A stretch of 52,562 nt of DNA from a virus. Position numbers and translations under genes: made by a program. Below the pieces are notes generated by a model. It did no database searches. It was not told the DNA's origin and saw only the letters and a list, made by a program, of their open reading frames with translations. Below, piece by piece: positions 46,530 through 52,562 of the stretch (the stretch's first letter is position 1; each line of letters begins with the position of its first letter). Where the stretch lies: positions 1 through 52,562 of the IMG/VR virus record IMGVR_UViG_3300046557_000850. One strand, 5' to 3'.

Positions 46530-46738
46530 ATCAAACATCGAGCATGGTCACGGGCGGCGCCACCCTGACCGCGGCTTCGCTAGTGCCGCTGGTGCAATGG
46601 GCCGCAATGAGTTTCAAAGGGCCGATGCCGGCTGAAGTGCAATTGCTGGTTGCCGGCGCGATCGTGACCGTGGTCCACGCCGTGGGTAACGTGATTGCCG
46701 CACGTACGGCACCCAAGCCTCCCGCGGCGCCGCAATGA
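46526..46738 (+). CDS. Holin-like membrane protein
   Basis: 70 residues with two hydrophobic segments (about 12-30 and 40-60) joined by a short polar turn, and a Pro/Lys tail. Size and topology fit a class II holin. It is directly followed by two lipoprotein genes, as in phage lysis cassettes, although the endolysin is 3 kb upstream. It overlaps the previous stop (ATGA). Confidence 0.7.
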   Translation: MNQTSSMVTGGATLTAASLVPLVQWAAMSFKGPMPAEVQLLVAGAIVTVVHAVGNVIAARTAPKPPAAPQ

Positions 46739-46941
46739 TCCGCGTCGCCGCATGCCTGCTGCTAGGAGGCTGCACAGTCGTCGAGCATGTGCAGGTGATG
46801 CCGACGTTCGACAAGCAGCAAGAGATCGGCTGCTGCGTTATCTACGCGGAGCCAAATCCTCAAACCACGCTATCCGTCACGGTACAGAAGGCCGCCGACG
46901 AATCTCTGAAAGTCAAACTCGGCGCCAAGTGGCGCTTCTGA
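46735..46941 (+). CDS. Small lipoprotein
   Basis: 68 residues with a lipobox at MIRVAACLLLGGC (Cys 13). The mature part is short and not Pro-rich like typical Rz1. It could be an outer-membrane spanin subunit, given its place after the holin, or an exclusion lipoprotein. No partner inner-membrane spanin is recognised. Confidence 0.65.
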   Translation: MIRVAACLLLGGCTVVEHVQVMPTFDKQQEIGCCVIYAEPNPQTTLSVTVQKAADESLKVKLGAKWRF

Positions 46942-46968
46942 TTTCACCCACCTGAAGGAAACCTCGAA

Positions 46969-47415
46969 ATGAAAAAGCTCATGCTGCTTGCGGCAGGTCT
47001 TGTCGCGTCCCTCGCAATCCTGGCCGGCTGCACGGCCGCTCAACAGCAAACCATCGATGCGCTCGCGACGAACGCAAAGACGCAGGTCGCGCAGGCCTGC
47101 ACGATCGTTCAACCCGTTCTGCTCAACCTGAGCGCCTCGATCCCCGGGGATGCGAATCTCGCGCTGCTGGCCACCGACAATGGAAAGCTGTGTGCCGCAG
47201 TGGCCGCGCTCGACGCTACCACCGTCCAAAGCCTGATCAATACGGTGATCCCGCAGGCAATCGGGCTGGCCGTGCTGCTGCCGATCGATCCGGCTACGCA
47301 GACCTCGATCAAGATTGCTTTGGGTGCGGCTTCGCTGGCTCTGTCGAACTGGTTGCTGGTGTACGGCACGCCGGCGGCAACGGCTGCATCGGCACCGGTC
47401 GCGGCGAGTTCGTAA
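46969..47415 (+). CDS. Lipoprotein, 148 aa
   Basis: A clear signal and lipobox: MKKLMLLAAGLVASLAILAG followed by Cys 21. The rest is Ala/Leu-rich and helical, with a long hydrophobic stretch (GLAVLLPIDPATQTSIKIAL). Good ribosome site (GAAGGAAACC). Function unknown, perhaps superinfection related or part of lysis. It overlaps the next start (TAATG). Confidence 0.75.
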   Translation: MKKLMLLAAGLVASLAILAGCTAAQQQTIDALATNAKTQVAQACTIVQPVLLNLSASIPGDANLALLATDNGKLCAAVAALDATTVQSLINTVIPQAIGLAVLLPIDPATQTSIKIALGAASLALSNWLLVYGTPAATAASAPVAASS

Positions 47416-47843
47416 TGAGCAAGTTCCTGACTGACCTTCAGGTCAAGCCCGCCACCGGGAAGGACGACGGCCAGTGGGAACTGCTGGCCGATCTGGTCTA
47501 CCAGTCTGACGTTGCGGCAATGACGTTCACCGTGCCGGCGGGATTCATCACCAACTTTGCGTCGGTGCCCCGAATCCCGATCGTCTACGAGCTGGCCGGC
47601 GACACGGCGTCTAATGCGGCGGCCGTCCACGACTATCTGTACAGCACGCACATCGTGCCGCGCCCGGTAGCTGATGCGGTGCTGCGAGAAGCGTCAGATG
47701 TGACTGCCGTGCCGGATTGGCGACGGCAACTCATGTGGGCTGGCGTCCGCGTGTTCGGCTGGTTGTACTGGGGTAGTGCGGCGACGTCGACGAAGCCCGC
47801 CGCGGCGGCCGCCGTCACGCAGCCTGTTCCTGCGGATCAGTAA
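47415..47843 (+). CDS. DUF1353 protein
   Basis: 142 residues: TFTVPAGFITNFASVPRIPI, then AAAVHDYLYSTHIVPRPVAD and QLMWAGVRVFGWLYWG. This is DUF1353, a common late-phage family of unknown function, often near lysis or tail-fibre genes. It is the last gene of the late operon and is followed by a strong terminator. Confidence 0.92.
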   Translation: MSKFLTDLQVKPATGKDDGQWELLADLVYQSDVAAMTFTVPAGFITNFASVPRIPIVYELAGDTASNAAAVHDYLYSTHIVPRPVADAVLREASDVTAVPDWRRQLMWAGVRVFGWLYWGSAATSTKPAAAAAVTQPVPADQ

Positions 47844-47846
47844 AGC

Positions 47847-47879
47847 ACAACGGCGCCGCGTGATTCGCGGCGCCGTTGT
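47847..47879. terminator. Strong hairpin between convergent genes
   Basis: A perfect 14-bp stem (ACAACGGCGCCGCG) with a TGATT loop. It separates the rightward late operon from the leftward cargo block. There is a T-rich tail on the + side (CAGATTCTTTTCC). It probably stops late transcription at the prophage end. Confidence 0.85.
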
Positions 47880-47932
47880 CAGATTCTTTTCCTCACAGCC
47901 TAGGTGGCGCGTCCATAGCCGAATCCGGCAAC

Positions 47933-48190
47933 TCAGTCCATCTCAATATCCGCGCCAATCTCGCGCATTTTGGCGAGCACACGATCCAGTTCGTCGGGCT
48001 TCAATGCGAGCTTGGCCGCCCCGAAGAAAAGCATCTGAGGCGCCATCTCGCGCGGCTTCTCTCCACCTGTGTATTTGCGCCATTGCTGACCGCCGGCCAC
48101 GCCAAACAGATCGGCCATCTGCTCGCCAGTTTGCTCAAGCGTGTCTTTAAGGCGTCGGAAGTCTTCCGGCTTGGGAGCGTTGTATTTCAT
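47933..48190 (-). CDS. Small DNA-binding regulator, paralogue of 42379-42663
   Basis: 85 residues: MKYNAPKPEDFRRLKDTLEQ, then GEQMADLFGVAGGQQWRKYT and REIGADIEMD. It aligns over its full length with the regulator at 42379. The central part looks like a helix-turn-helix. It is the second gene of a leftward unit controlled by the promoter at 48433. A hairpin separates it from the first gene. Confidence 0.72.
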   Translation of the reverse strand: MKYNAPKPEDFRRLKDTLEQTGEQMADLFGVAGGQQWRKYTGGEKPREMAPQMLFFGAAKLALKPDELDRVLAKMREIGADIEMD

Positions 48191-48193
48191 GTG

Positions 48194-48214
48194 AAAAAGC
48201 CACCTTTCGGTGGC
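48194..48214 (-). terminator. Hairpin-T tract directly before the regulator start
   Basis: On the minus strand GCCACC, a GAAA tetraloop and GGTGGC are followed by TTTTT, and the ATG lies four bases later (48190). It is an intrinsic terminator by shape. It could attenuate expression of the regulator or, as an RNA hairpin, control its translation. Confidence 0.65.
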
Positions 48215-48222
48215 CCTCGGAC

Positions 48223-48381
48223 TTAGTTGAACAGGAACTTCGTGATGGTCATGATCGCGAGGATCAGGCCGCTGGCCCATACGAAGGGCATCCAGCGCGA
48301 TTCCAAGTTCAGCTTTTGCGTTTCCGCCATCAGCTTGGCGATTTCCGCTTCAGTCTTGACGATGTCCAAGGCCTTTTCCAT
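48223..48381 (-). CDS. Small membrane protein of the cargo unit, 52 aa
   Basis: The ATG at 48381 has a strong AAAGGAAGAAG site. MEKALDIVKTEAEIAKLMAE begins an amphipathic helix of about 28 residues, followed by one transmembrane helix (WMPFVWASGLILAIMTITKF). A membrane peptide in a repressor-controlled unit at a prophage end is typical of superinfection exclusion or toxin-like genes. This is inference. Confidence 0.68.
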   Translation of the reverse strand: MEKALDIVKTEAEIAKLMAETQKLNLESRWMPFVWASGLILAIMTITKFLFN

Positions 48382-48432
48382 TTCGCTTCTTCCTTTCGGG
48401 TTCGGGCTGCGCGATGTGCGCTACCTCTGAGA

Positions 48433-48463
48433 CGTATATTAGCACCAAAGGGGCTAATTGCAA
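48433..48463 (-). promoter_or_regulatory. Cargo promoter with palindromic operator, second copy
   Basis: On the minus strand TTGCAA (48463-48458) and, 16 bases on, TAATAT (48441-48436), or TATACG with 19. Between them is the 19-bp near-palindrome TTAGCACCAAAGGGGCTAA (48439-48457, 8-bp arms with one mismatch). Same architecture as 42767-42794. Confidence 0.68.
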
Positions 48464-48471
48464 CATGTATT

Positions 48472-48696
48472 TCACGTCACCCGAAACTTATTTTCTGCGC
48501 GCGATCCTCGCATCTGATCCGGCTCATCGTCCGCGCCAATAGCCCGCACCCAGTACACGCAACCCGCATCGGGATTGGCCTGGATCTGCACCCGGTCGCG
48601 CAGACATTTGCAGACCGAGCCGTCCGCGAGATCGCCACCCCAATGCTCGCAGCCGACGCAGGGTTTGGGGGTGCCGTAGGGGTTGGATAGGGACAT
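48472..48696 (-). CDS. Small Cys-rich protein under SOS control
   Basis: 74 residues from the ATG 48696 (MSLSNPYGTPKPCVGCEHWG). It has a CVGC pair, CKCL and a later Cys (DAGCVYW), likely binding one zinc ion. The C-terminus is charged. A -10-like TATACT and two LexA boxes lie directly upstream. The protein itself is not recognised; damage-linked control is the best hint. Confidence 0.65.
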   Translation of the reverse strand: MSLSNPYGTPKPCVGCEHWGGDLADGSVCKCLRDRVQIQANPDAGCVYWVRAIGADDEPDQMRGSRAENKFRVT

Positions 48697-48702
48697 GGCA
48701 TG

Positions 48703-48722
48703 TACTGTATAAACGTACAGTA
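48703..48722 (-). promoter_or_regulatory. LexA (SOS) box 1
   Basis: TACTGTATAAACGTACAGTA: CTG, ten bases, CAG, with TACTGTA and TACAGTA arms, very near the LexA consensus. It overlaps the -10 (TATACT on the minus strand, 48724-48719) 7 bases upstream of the start codon of the Cys-rich gene. Confidence 0.82.
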
Positions 48723-48770
48723 TAAGATAGCTTTCCGGGGTGTGGATTTTTCTGCCACAAACCCTCGAAT

Positions 48771-48790
48771 TACTGTTTGCATATACAGTA
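48771..48790 (-). promoter_or_regulatory. LexA (SOS) box 2
   Basis: TACTGTTTGCATATACAGTA: again CTG, ten bases, CAG. It lies 68 bases from box 1. Two good boxes in tandem suggest tight LexA control of the unit. Confidence 0.8.
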
Positions 48791-48862
48791 TTCGGCCATC
48801 CCGCAAACCCTTGTAACACCGTGCATCCTGCCAAATCGGCTGTATAAGCGCACAGGTGTTTC

Positions 48863-48929
48863 GGGCTTCAAACCCAGTTGAGGACGTCAGACGTTCTCAG
48901 GTCGGTTCGACTCCGGCTGCCTTCCGCCA
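48863..48929 (+). tRNA. selC: 3' fragment of selenocysteine tRNA gene (attR)
   Basis: From GGGCTTCAAACCCAG onward the sequence fits tRNA-Sec: the TTCAAA loop carries anticodon TCA, a long variable arm follows (AGGACGT pairing with ACGTTCT), then a T arm (GTCGG TTCGACT CCGGC) and an 8-base acceptor strand with GCCA. The 5' half (acceptor 5' strand, D arm) is missing. Upstream is phage sequence. This is the displaced 3' end at the right prophage boundary. The shared attachment core should lie in this stretch. Confidence 0.9.
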
Positions 48930-49324
48930 GCACGTTGATTGGTTGAAAAGCCGCGTGCGTGCGTGCTGTCGAGACTACACCTGAAGCGCTGATCGCACTG
49001 ATTCGCGCGCTCGGGGCAGAAGTATCGGGACATCTTGTCGAGTGTCGCCGTCGGATGAACCATCCCCAGATGCGGGTGCGGCGTAAAACTCGGACTGGTT
49101 TGTGCTGCAATTTCGAGGCTCTCCCGGTATTCGATCGGGCTGAGCGAGCCGAGTGAGACCTTGATCTGTTTTGCGTTGTACCCGCGGATGTAATAGTCAA
49201 GTACCTCAATAAATTGCTCAACGGTCGTAGCCCGCCAGTCCCGACCATCGAACAACTCTGTTTTCAACCGCCCGAAGAAACCTTCGCAAGCTGCATTGTC
49301 GGGCGAACATCCTTTACGTGACAT
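48887..49324 (-). pseudogene. IS3-family transposase OrfB, C-terminal remnant
   Basis: MSRKGCSPDNAACEGFFGRL, then FIEVLDYYIRGYNAKQIKVS and LSPIEYRESLEIAA, is the last part of an IS3/IS150-type integrase-fold transposase, including the final catalytic Glu (E in ACEGFFGRLK). The N-terminal catalytic parts are absent and the frame runs on beyond the usual end into the tRNA fragment. It is a dead remnant. It lies immediately outside attR, with the 5' end cut at 49324. Confidence 0.85.
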
Positions 49325-49327
49325 CGA

Positions 49328-49540
49328 GTGAACAAGCTTAAACGTGTTATTGCGCGAGTCAGAATTAGCGAGGCCAAGCGGCTTTTAATTCAAAACCAAA
49401 TGCAGCTATCGGAAATTGGCGATGCCCTCGGCTTTTCCTCGCCATCCGTCTTCTCTCGTTTCTTTTCAGATCAAGCTGGAATTTCACCATCGCGCTTTAA
49501 ATTTAACCATGTTGATGGTCGTTCAGTCTCGGGGAGTTAA
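49328..49540 (+). pseudogene. AraC-type regulator, C-terminal fragment
   Basis: RISEAKRLLIQNQMQLSEIG, then DALGFSSPSVFSRFFSDQAG and ISPSRFK, is the second helix-turn-helix of an AraC-family activator. The N-terminal domain and first helix-turn-helix are missing, and the transposase remnant abuts it. The fragment opens at a GTG with no ribosome site. It was probably truncated by IS insertion. Confidence 0.8.
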
Positions 49541-49944
49541 ACCAGGATTGTCCCCGATGATGGGGGTAATCGCAGCGCATGTGGATGCCTTGCCGCGATG
49601 TGGCGGCGGTATAAGAATGAGTGATAGATGTTGGTCCAAATTGACTGTCGCATCACATTGGCGCACAAGGCGAAGGCTCGAACTCGATTGATCGAACAGT
49701 CTTTCTTCTGATTGCGACAACATGTGGTTGAGGCGAAGAATGTCAGGCAAATCGAAGTCAGTTACGGTCAGGCCGCCTTCGGCTTGCACAGGGGCGACGT
49801 CTGAAGCGCGGGGGTCAATGCATCGGCACGTTGCAGCCAGCGAACGATGACAGCGGCGGATGCTGCTCAAGCTGGACGATTTCATGCCGATAAAGAGCCT
49901 GCACTTCCATTCGGCAAAACGATTTCATCACCCGGAACACTCAA
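49541..49944. other. No recognised gene
   Basis: A minus-strand open frame (49885-49523) is uninterrupted but its translation (RLNHMLSQSEERLFDQSSSS) resembles nothing I know and lacks a clear ribosome site. The stretch is probably decayed sequence left by the IS and prophage events. Confidence 0.4.
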
Positions 49945-50508
49945 ATGCAGAGACAACTACTGTCGATTCTTATCGTGGGCGCGAGCGCAGGCTTGTTCGG
50001 CGGATGCGCCGCCACGCTACAGACCCAGGACAATGCCCCTTCGGGTGAAAGGACATCTGAAGCAAGCATCGTCGTGCCACCTGCTTCGACTCATACAGTT
50101 GTTCTGCGCATGACCGGATCGAAGGTAGCCACGGCGTCGTCCGACTGGCCGCGGGTGCAGACGGAATGGCGGGAAGCCATGCAAGGTGCCTCAAGCCCGG
50201 GAGGACTTAACTTCATCGATGAAACCGCAGAAATGGCACTCCGGAGTAGGGCCGGCACAGTCGTGGATGTCTATGTTGACGACTACCACTTCGTCTCGCA
50301 AGGTGCACGGATCGCATTTGGAATCATGACAGGCAATGCCTTCATACGAGCCAAGGTGACTTTCCGCGATCTGCAGACTGACCAGGTGTTCGGGGAACGC
50401 TCCTACAACACCAAGTCTTCGGCATGGCAGGGCATCTTCGCACCGACTACCGACAGGCAGACCCGTGCCATCGTGGCTGATGTCGTGAAGCAGATTAATG
50501 CACGTTAG
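49945..50508 (+). CDS. DUF4410-family lipoprotein
   Basis: 187 residues. The signal and lipobox (MQRQLLSILIVGASAGLFGG then Cys 21) give an outer- or inner-membrane lipoprotein. The C-terminal RAKVTFRDLQTDQVFGERSY and TTDRQTRAIVADVVKQI fit DUF4410. It has host-like codon use and no phage context. Function unknown; it probably sits in the periplasm. Confidence 0.82.
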   Translation: MQRQLLSILIVGASAGLFGGCAATLQTQDNAPSGERTSEASIVVPPASTHTVVLRMTGSKVATASSDWPRVQTEWREAMQGASSPGGLNFIDETAEMALRSRAGTVVDVYVDDYHFVSQGARIAFGIMTGNAFIRAKVTFRDLQTDQVFGERSYNTKSSAWQGIFAPTTDRQTRAIVADVVKQINAR

Positions 50509-50773
50509 AGCATCGCGTGGCGGTCGGCCCCGAGACCTGTCTGTGTCGTCGTTTTTTTGCGCGGTCGAGCAATGTCGGAAGGCGCAGAAGGCGTCACGCC
50601 GACTGTAATGATGTCGGGGTCACGTCCGCTAACAGAACGAGCTTGAGGTGACCGCAGTTTTCACGAGGACACTACGCGCTCAAACCTCGCACTCGCCAGC
50701 GAGCCGTCAGCGTGACGCATTCGCCCGCAGTTTCGATGTAGTCTGATAGTCCAGAACGCCAATGGGAGGCCGT

Positions 50774-52303
50774 ATGGAACGGGAGCTGAAGCTTCGGATC
50801 AACATCGAAGATCTGGACCGGCTGCGTCACGCGCCATTGCTTGCACAATCGAAAAACGCAACCCAGCCTCCGAAGCTGCTGACGAGCACGTACTTCGATA
50901 CCCCGGAGCTGGCTTTCCACGGGGCTCATGCGTCGTTGCGAGTGCGCGCCGTCGGCGACAAGCGGCTCCAGACGTTGAAACTGGAGGGGGTGGGGCAGGC
51001 GGGGCTGTTCGACAGAGACGAGTTTGAGATGCCCGTCGACAGCGACGCGCCCAATCTGACGCTGCTGCACGACTCACTGCCCGCCAACACCGACTGTGGC
51101 AAGCTGGTTCGTGACGAGACCGTTGCCGGACGCTTAAAGCCCGTCTTCGTCACGCGGATCAATCGGTCCGCGATGCCGGTGTGCTTGCCGTCCGGCGACT
51201 TGATCGAGATCGCCCTCGACGAGGGGACCATCGACGCCGAACTGGCTTCAGTACAGATCACCGCGGTAGAACTCGAGTTGAAAGAGGGGCATCCGAAGTG
51301 TCTGTACAGCGTCGCGCTCGAGTTGCTTGAAACCGCACCGCTGTTCATCGATCGTTTGAGCAAGGCCGATCTTGGCTATGAGCTGCTGGTCGCGGAGCAC
51401 AGCGAGGCGGCTAGAGCTCAACCGGTGAAACTGAGCAAACGCGATTCGGTTGAGGACGCGTTCTGCACCATCGCGCGCAACTGCCTGGACCAGGTTCACG
51501 CAAACGAACGAGGCGTCGTGTCCGGTCACGATCCGTCGAGCGTACACCAGATGCGCGTGGGATTGCGTCGTTTGCGCTCGGCACTGGACCTGTTTGCGAA
51601 GGTGATTCCTTCTTATCACGGGCTTGATGACGAGCTGCGCTGGATCGCGTCGGAATTAGGCGCGGCGCGCGATTGGGAGGTACTCGCGGGATCGACGCTA
51701 GAACACGCAGGGACGAACGTGAACGCGGACGAAATCCTGCCTGTGCGGCAGGCGTCAGAGCAGATCGCCATCGATAACCGGCGGCGTGCCGCGGCCGGAG
51801 TCGAGTCGGTTCGCTACACGCGGCTGACGCTCCAGTTGGCGCTGTGGTTGAGCCGCAGAGGATGGCGAGACGGGATGTCCGACGAACAGAAGAAGGAGAT
51901 CGACACGCCGTGCAGCCAGTTCGCTTCGGATGTCTTGTTGCGTCGACACAGGAAGTTGGTCAAGCGAGGCAAGGGGCTCGCCGATCTCGACAATCACAGC
52001 CGTCATCGTGCGCGTATCGCGGCAAAGAAAGTCCGATACGCCACCGAGTTTTTCGCGTCGCTGTGTCCGAAGCAGGCCGTCCGGCATTACATCTCCGTAC
52101 TGACTGCGCTTCAGGATGATCTTGGCTGGCGTAACGATGCGGTCGTCGCCGATCAGCTTCTGAGGAAGCTGCCGCAAATATCGCCTGAGGCCGCCTCGGG
52201 CGCGGCGTTCGCACGCGGCTATCTTGCTTCACGCGTCACCTCCGATCGTCAGATATTGAAGAAGTTATGGAGGCGCTTCAGACGACTTTCGCCGCCACGT
52301 TGA
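50774..52303 (+). CDS. CYTH-CHAD domain protein
   Basis: 509 residues. Residues 1-205 are a CYTH (inorganic triphosphatase) tunnel: ERELKLRI at the start, then STYFDTPELAFHGAHASLRV and VELELKEGHP with the family's Lys, Arg and Glu lining. Residues 225-509 are a CHAD domain with conserved His (DPSSVHQMRVGLRRLRSALD and HRARIAAKKVRYATEFF), which binds polyphosphate. It likely hydrolyses triphosphate or polyphosphate at granules. The start at 50774 follows GGGAGG. Chromosomal gene. Confidence 0.95.
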   Translation: MERELKLRINIEDLDRLRHAPLLAQSKNATQPPKLLTSTYFDTPELAFHGAHASLRVRAVGDKRLQTLKLEGVGQAGLFDRDEFEMPVDSDAPNLTLLHDSLPANTDCGKLVRDETVAGRLKPVFVTRINRSAMPVCLPSGDLIEIALDEGTIDAELASVQITAVELELKEGHPKCLYSVALELLETAPLFIDRLSKADLGYELLVAEHSEAARAQPVKLSKRDSVEDAFCTIARNCLDQVHANERGVVSGHDPSSVHQMRVGLRRLRSALDLFAKVIPSYHGLDDELRWIASELGAARDWEVLAGSTLEHAGTNVNADEILPVRQASEQIAIDNRRRAAAGVESVRYTRLTLQLALWLSRRGWRDGMSDEQKKEIDTPCSQFASDVLLRRHRKLVKRGKGLADLDNHSRHRARIAAKKVRYATEFFASLCPKQAVRHYISVLTALQDDLGWRNDAVVADQLLRKLPQISPEAASGAAFARGYLASRVTSDRQILKKLWRRFRRLSPPR

Positions 52304-52343
52304 CCTGAGCGTGGGTTGCTAGCCGCCTTCATGCCATCGCGTG

Positions 52344-52562
52344 TCAGCTGCGAGCGCCACTGTCCGCAAGGCCGGCTAGCGCGTAACTCCCGTCGGTGCG
52401 GGCGGCGGCCTCACCGGAGAATGTCCGTTCACTGAACGCGATCAGTTTGAATCCCGAGCCGGCCATCCGTGGGACAGTGATGCCCCAGTGCCAGCCGCCA
52501 GCCTGCTGGAACACATGCAATTCGGCACCGGCTCGACTCTGTGACGCCTGAGAACCCTTCAT
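52344..52562 (-). CDS. Hypothetical protein, possibly cut by the window edge
   Basis: 72 residues from an ATG at the last base of the window. GAELHVFQQAGGWHWGITVP, then RMAGSGFKLIAFSERTFSGE, looks like a small all-beta protein. A start further right cannot be excluded. Function unknown. It is convergent with the CYTH-CHAD gene. Confidence 0.55.
   Translation of the reverse strand: MKGSQASQSRAGAELHVFQQAGGWHWGITVPRMAGSGFKLIAFSERTFSGEAAARTDGSYALAGLADSGARS

Larger units (their letters stand above)
1..48929. mobile_element. Temperate myovirus prophage integrated in selC (left att outside window)
   Basis: The block has an outward-facing integrase at the left edge, a lambda-type immunity and early region, lambda-like head genes, Mu-like contractile tail genes and lysis genes. 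It ends at the 3' fragment of a selenocysteine tRNA gene (48863-48929). Beyond that the genes look chromosomal. The left attachment site is not visible because the window begins at the integrase stop codon. All modules expected of a complete phage are present except a recognisable helicase loader. Apparent frameshifts in two early leftward genes do not touch obvious virion genes. Confidence 0.93.

Noticed and set aside
48703-48790. Idea that the two palindromes are phage repressor operators
   Set aside because: They do not match the 17-bp GTATAG-N5-CTAGAC set; CTG-N10-CAG with long arms fits LexA far better.
49523-49885. 120-codon minus-strand frame outside the prophage
   Set aside because: No recognisable domain, no ribosome site, and it lies in debris next to IS and AraC fragments.
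1-52562. CRISPR array
   Set aside because: No set of regularly spaced identical repeats with unique spacers. The iterons in O and the repeats in the fibre protein have other explanations.

Overview
The window is almost entirely one temperate-phage genome integrated in a high-GC chromosome, most likely Burkholderia, Paraburkholderia or a close relative (codon use, protein flavour, flanking CYTH-CHAD and DUF4410 genes). The right boundary can be read directly. Positions 48863-48929 are the 3' part of a selenocysteine tRNA gene (selC), with its TTCAAA anticodon loop, long variable arm, TTCGACT T-loop and CGCCA end. This is what an attR left by a tRNA-targeting integrase looks like. The integrase gene sits at the extreme left edge (1-993, pointing outward), so attL and the 5' half of selC should lie just left of position 1. 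The host sequence after the prophage holds an IS3 remnant, an AraC fragment, a lipoprotein and a CYTH-CHAD gene.

Layout. 1-9829: leftward early operon running to excisionase-like and integrase genes, with a frameshifted DNA methyltransferase and many small phage proteins; two small islands (1257, 7056) point the other way. 9830-11624: lambda-type immunity region with a CI-like S24 repressor, a Cro/YdaS-like gene, two divergent promoters and five copies of a 17-bp operator. 11740-18464: rightward early operon with a CII-like regulator, replication protein O (with an iteron origin inside the gene), DUF1064, DUF4406, YbcO/DUF1364, a NinI-like phosphatase and a Q-like antiterminator. 18437-18988: late promoter, terminator and a gene-poor leader. 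18989-47843: late operon. The head module is lambda-like (Nu1/TerS, TerL/gpA, gpW, portal B, S49 protease C, scaffold, decoration D, major capsid E, joining protein). The tail module is Mu-like and contractile (sheath L, tube M, frameshifted chaperone, N, tape measure, gp44-48), followed by fibre-type proteins, lysis genes and inserted minus-strand cargo (an acyltransferase, a putative outer-membrane protein and a regulator). 47933-48800: a second cargo block with a paralogous regulator, a small membrane protein and a small Cys-rich gene under two LexA boxes.

How it works together. The repressor, by the operator pattern, shuts PL and PR. Induction would release cro, replication from the origin inside O, and Q. 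Q would let polymerase from the promoter at 18437 read through the terminator at 18541 and through the several intrinsic terminators that punctuate the late operon. The cargo genes carry their own promoters and can be expressed in the lysogen. At least two genes carry apparent single-base indels in homopolymer runs (4317-4322, 6718-6724) and a third is suspected (18023-18027), so either the prophage is decaying or the assembly has homopolymer errors.
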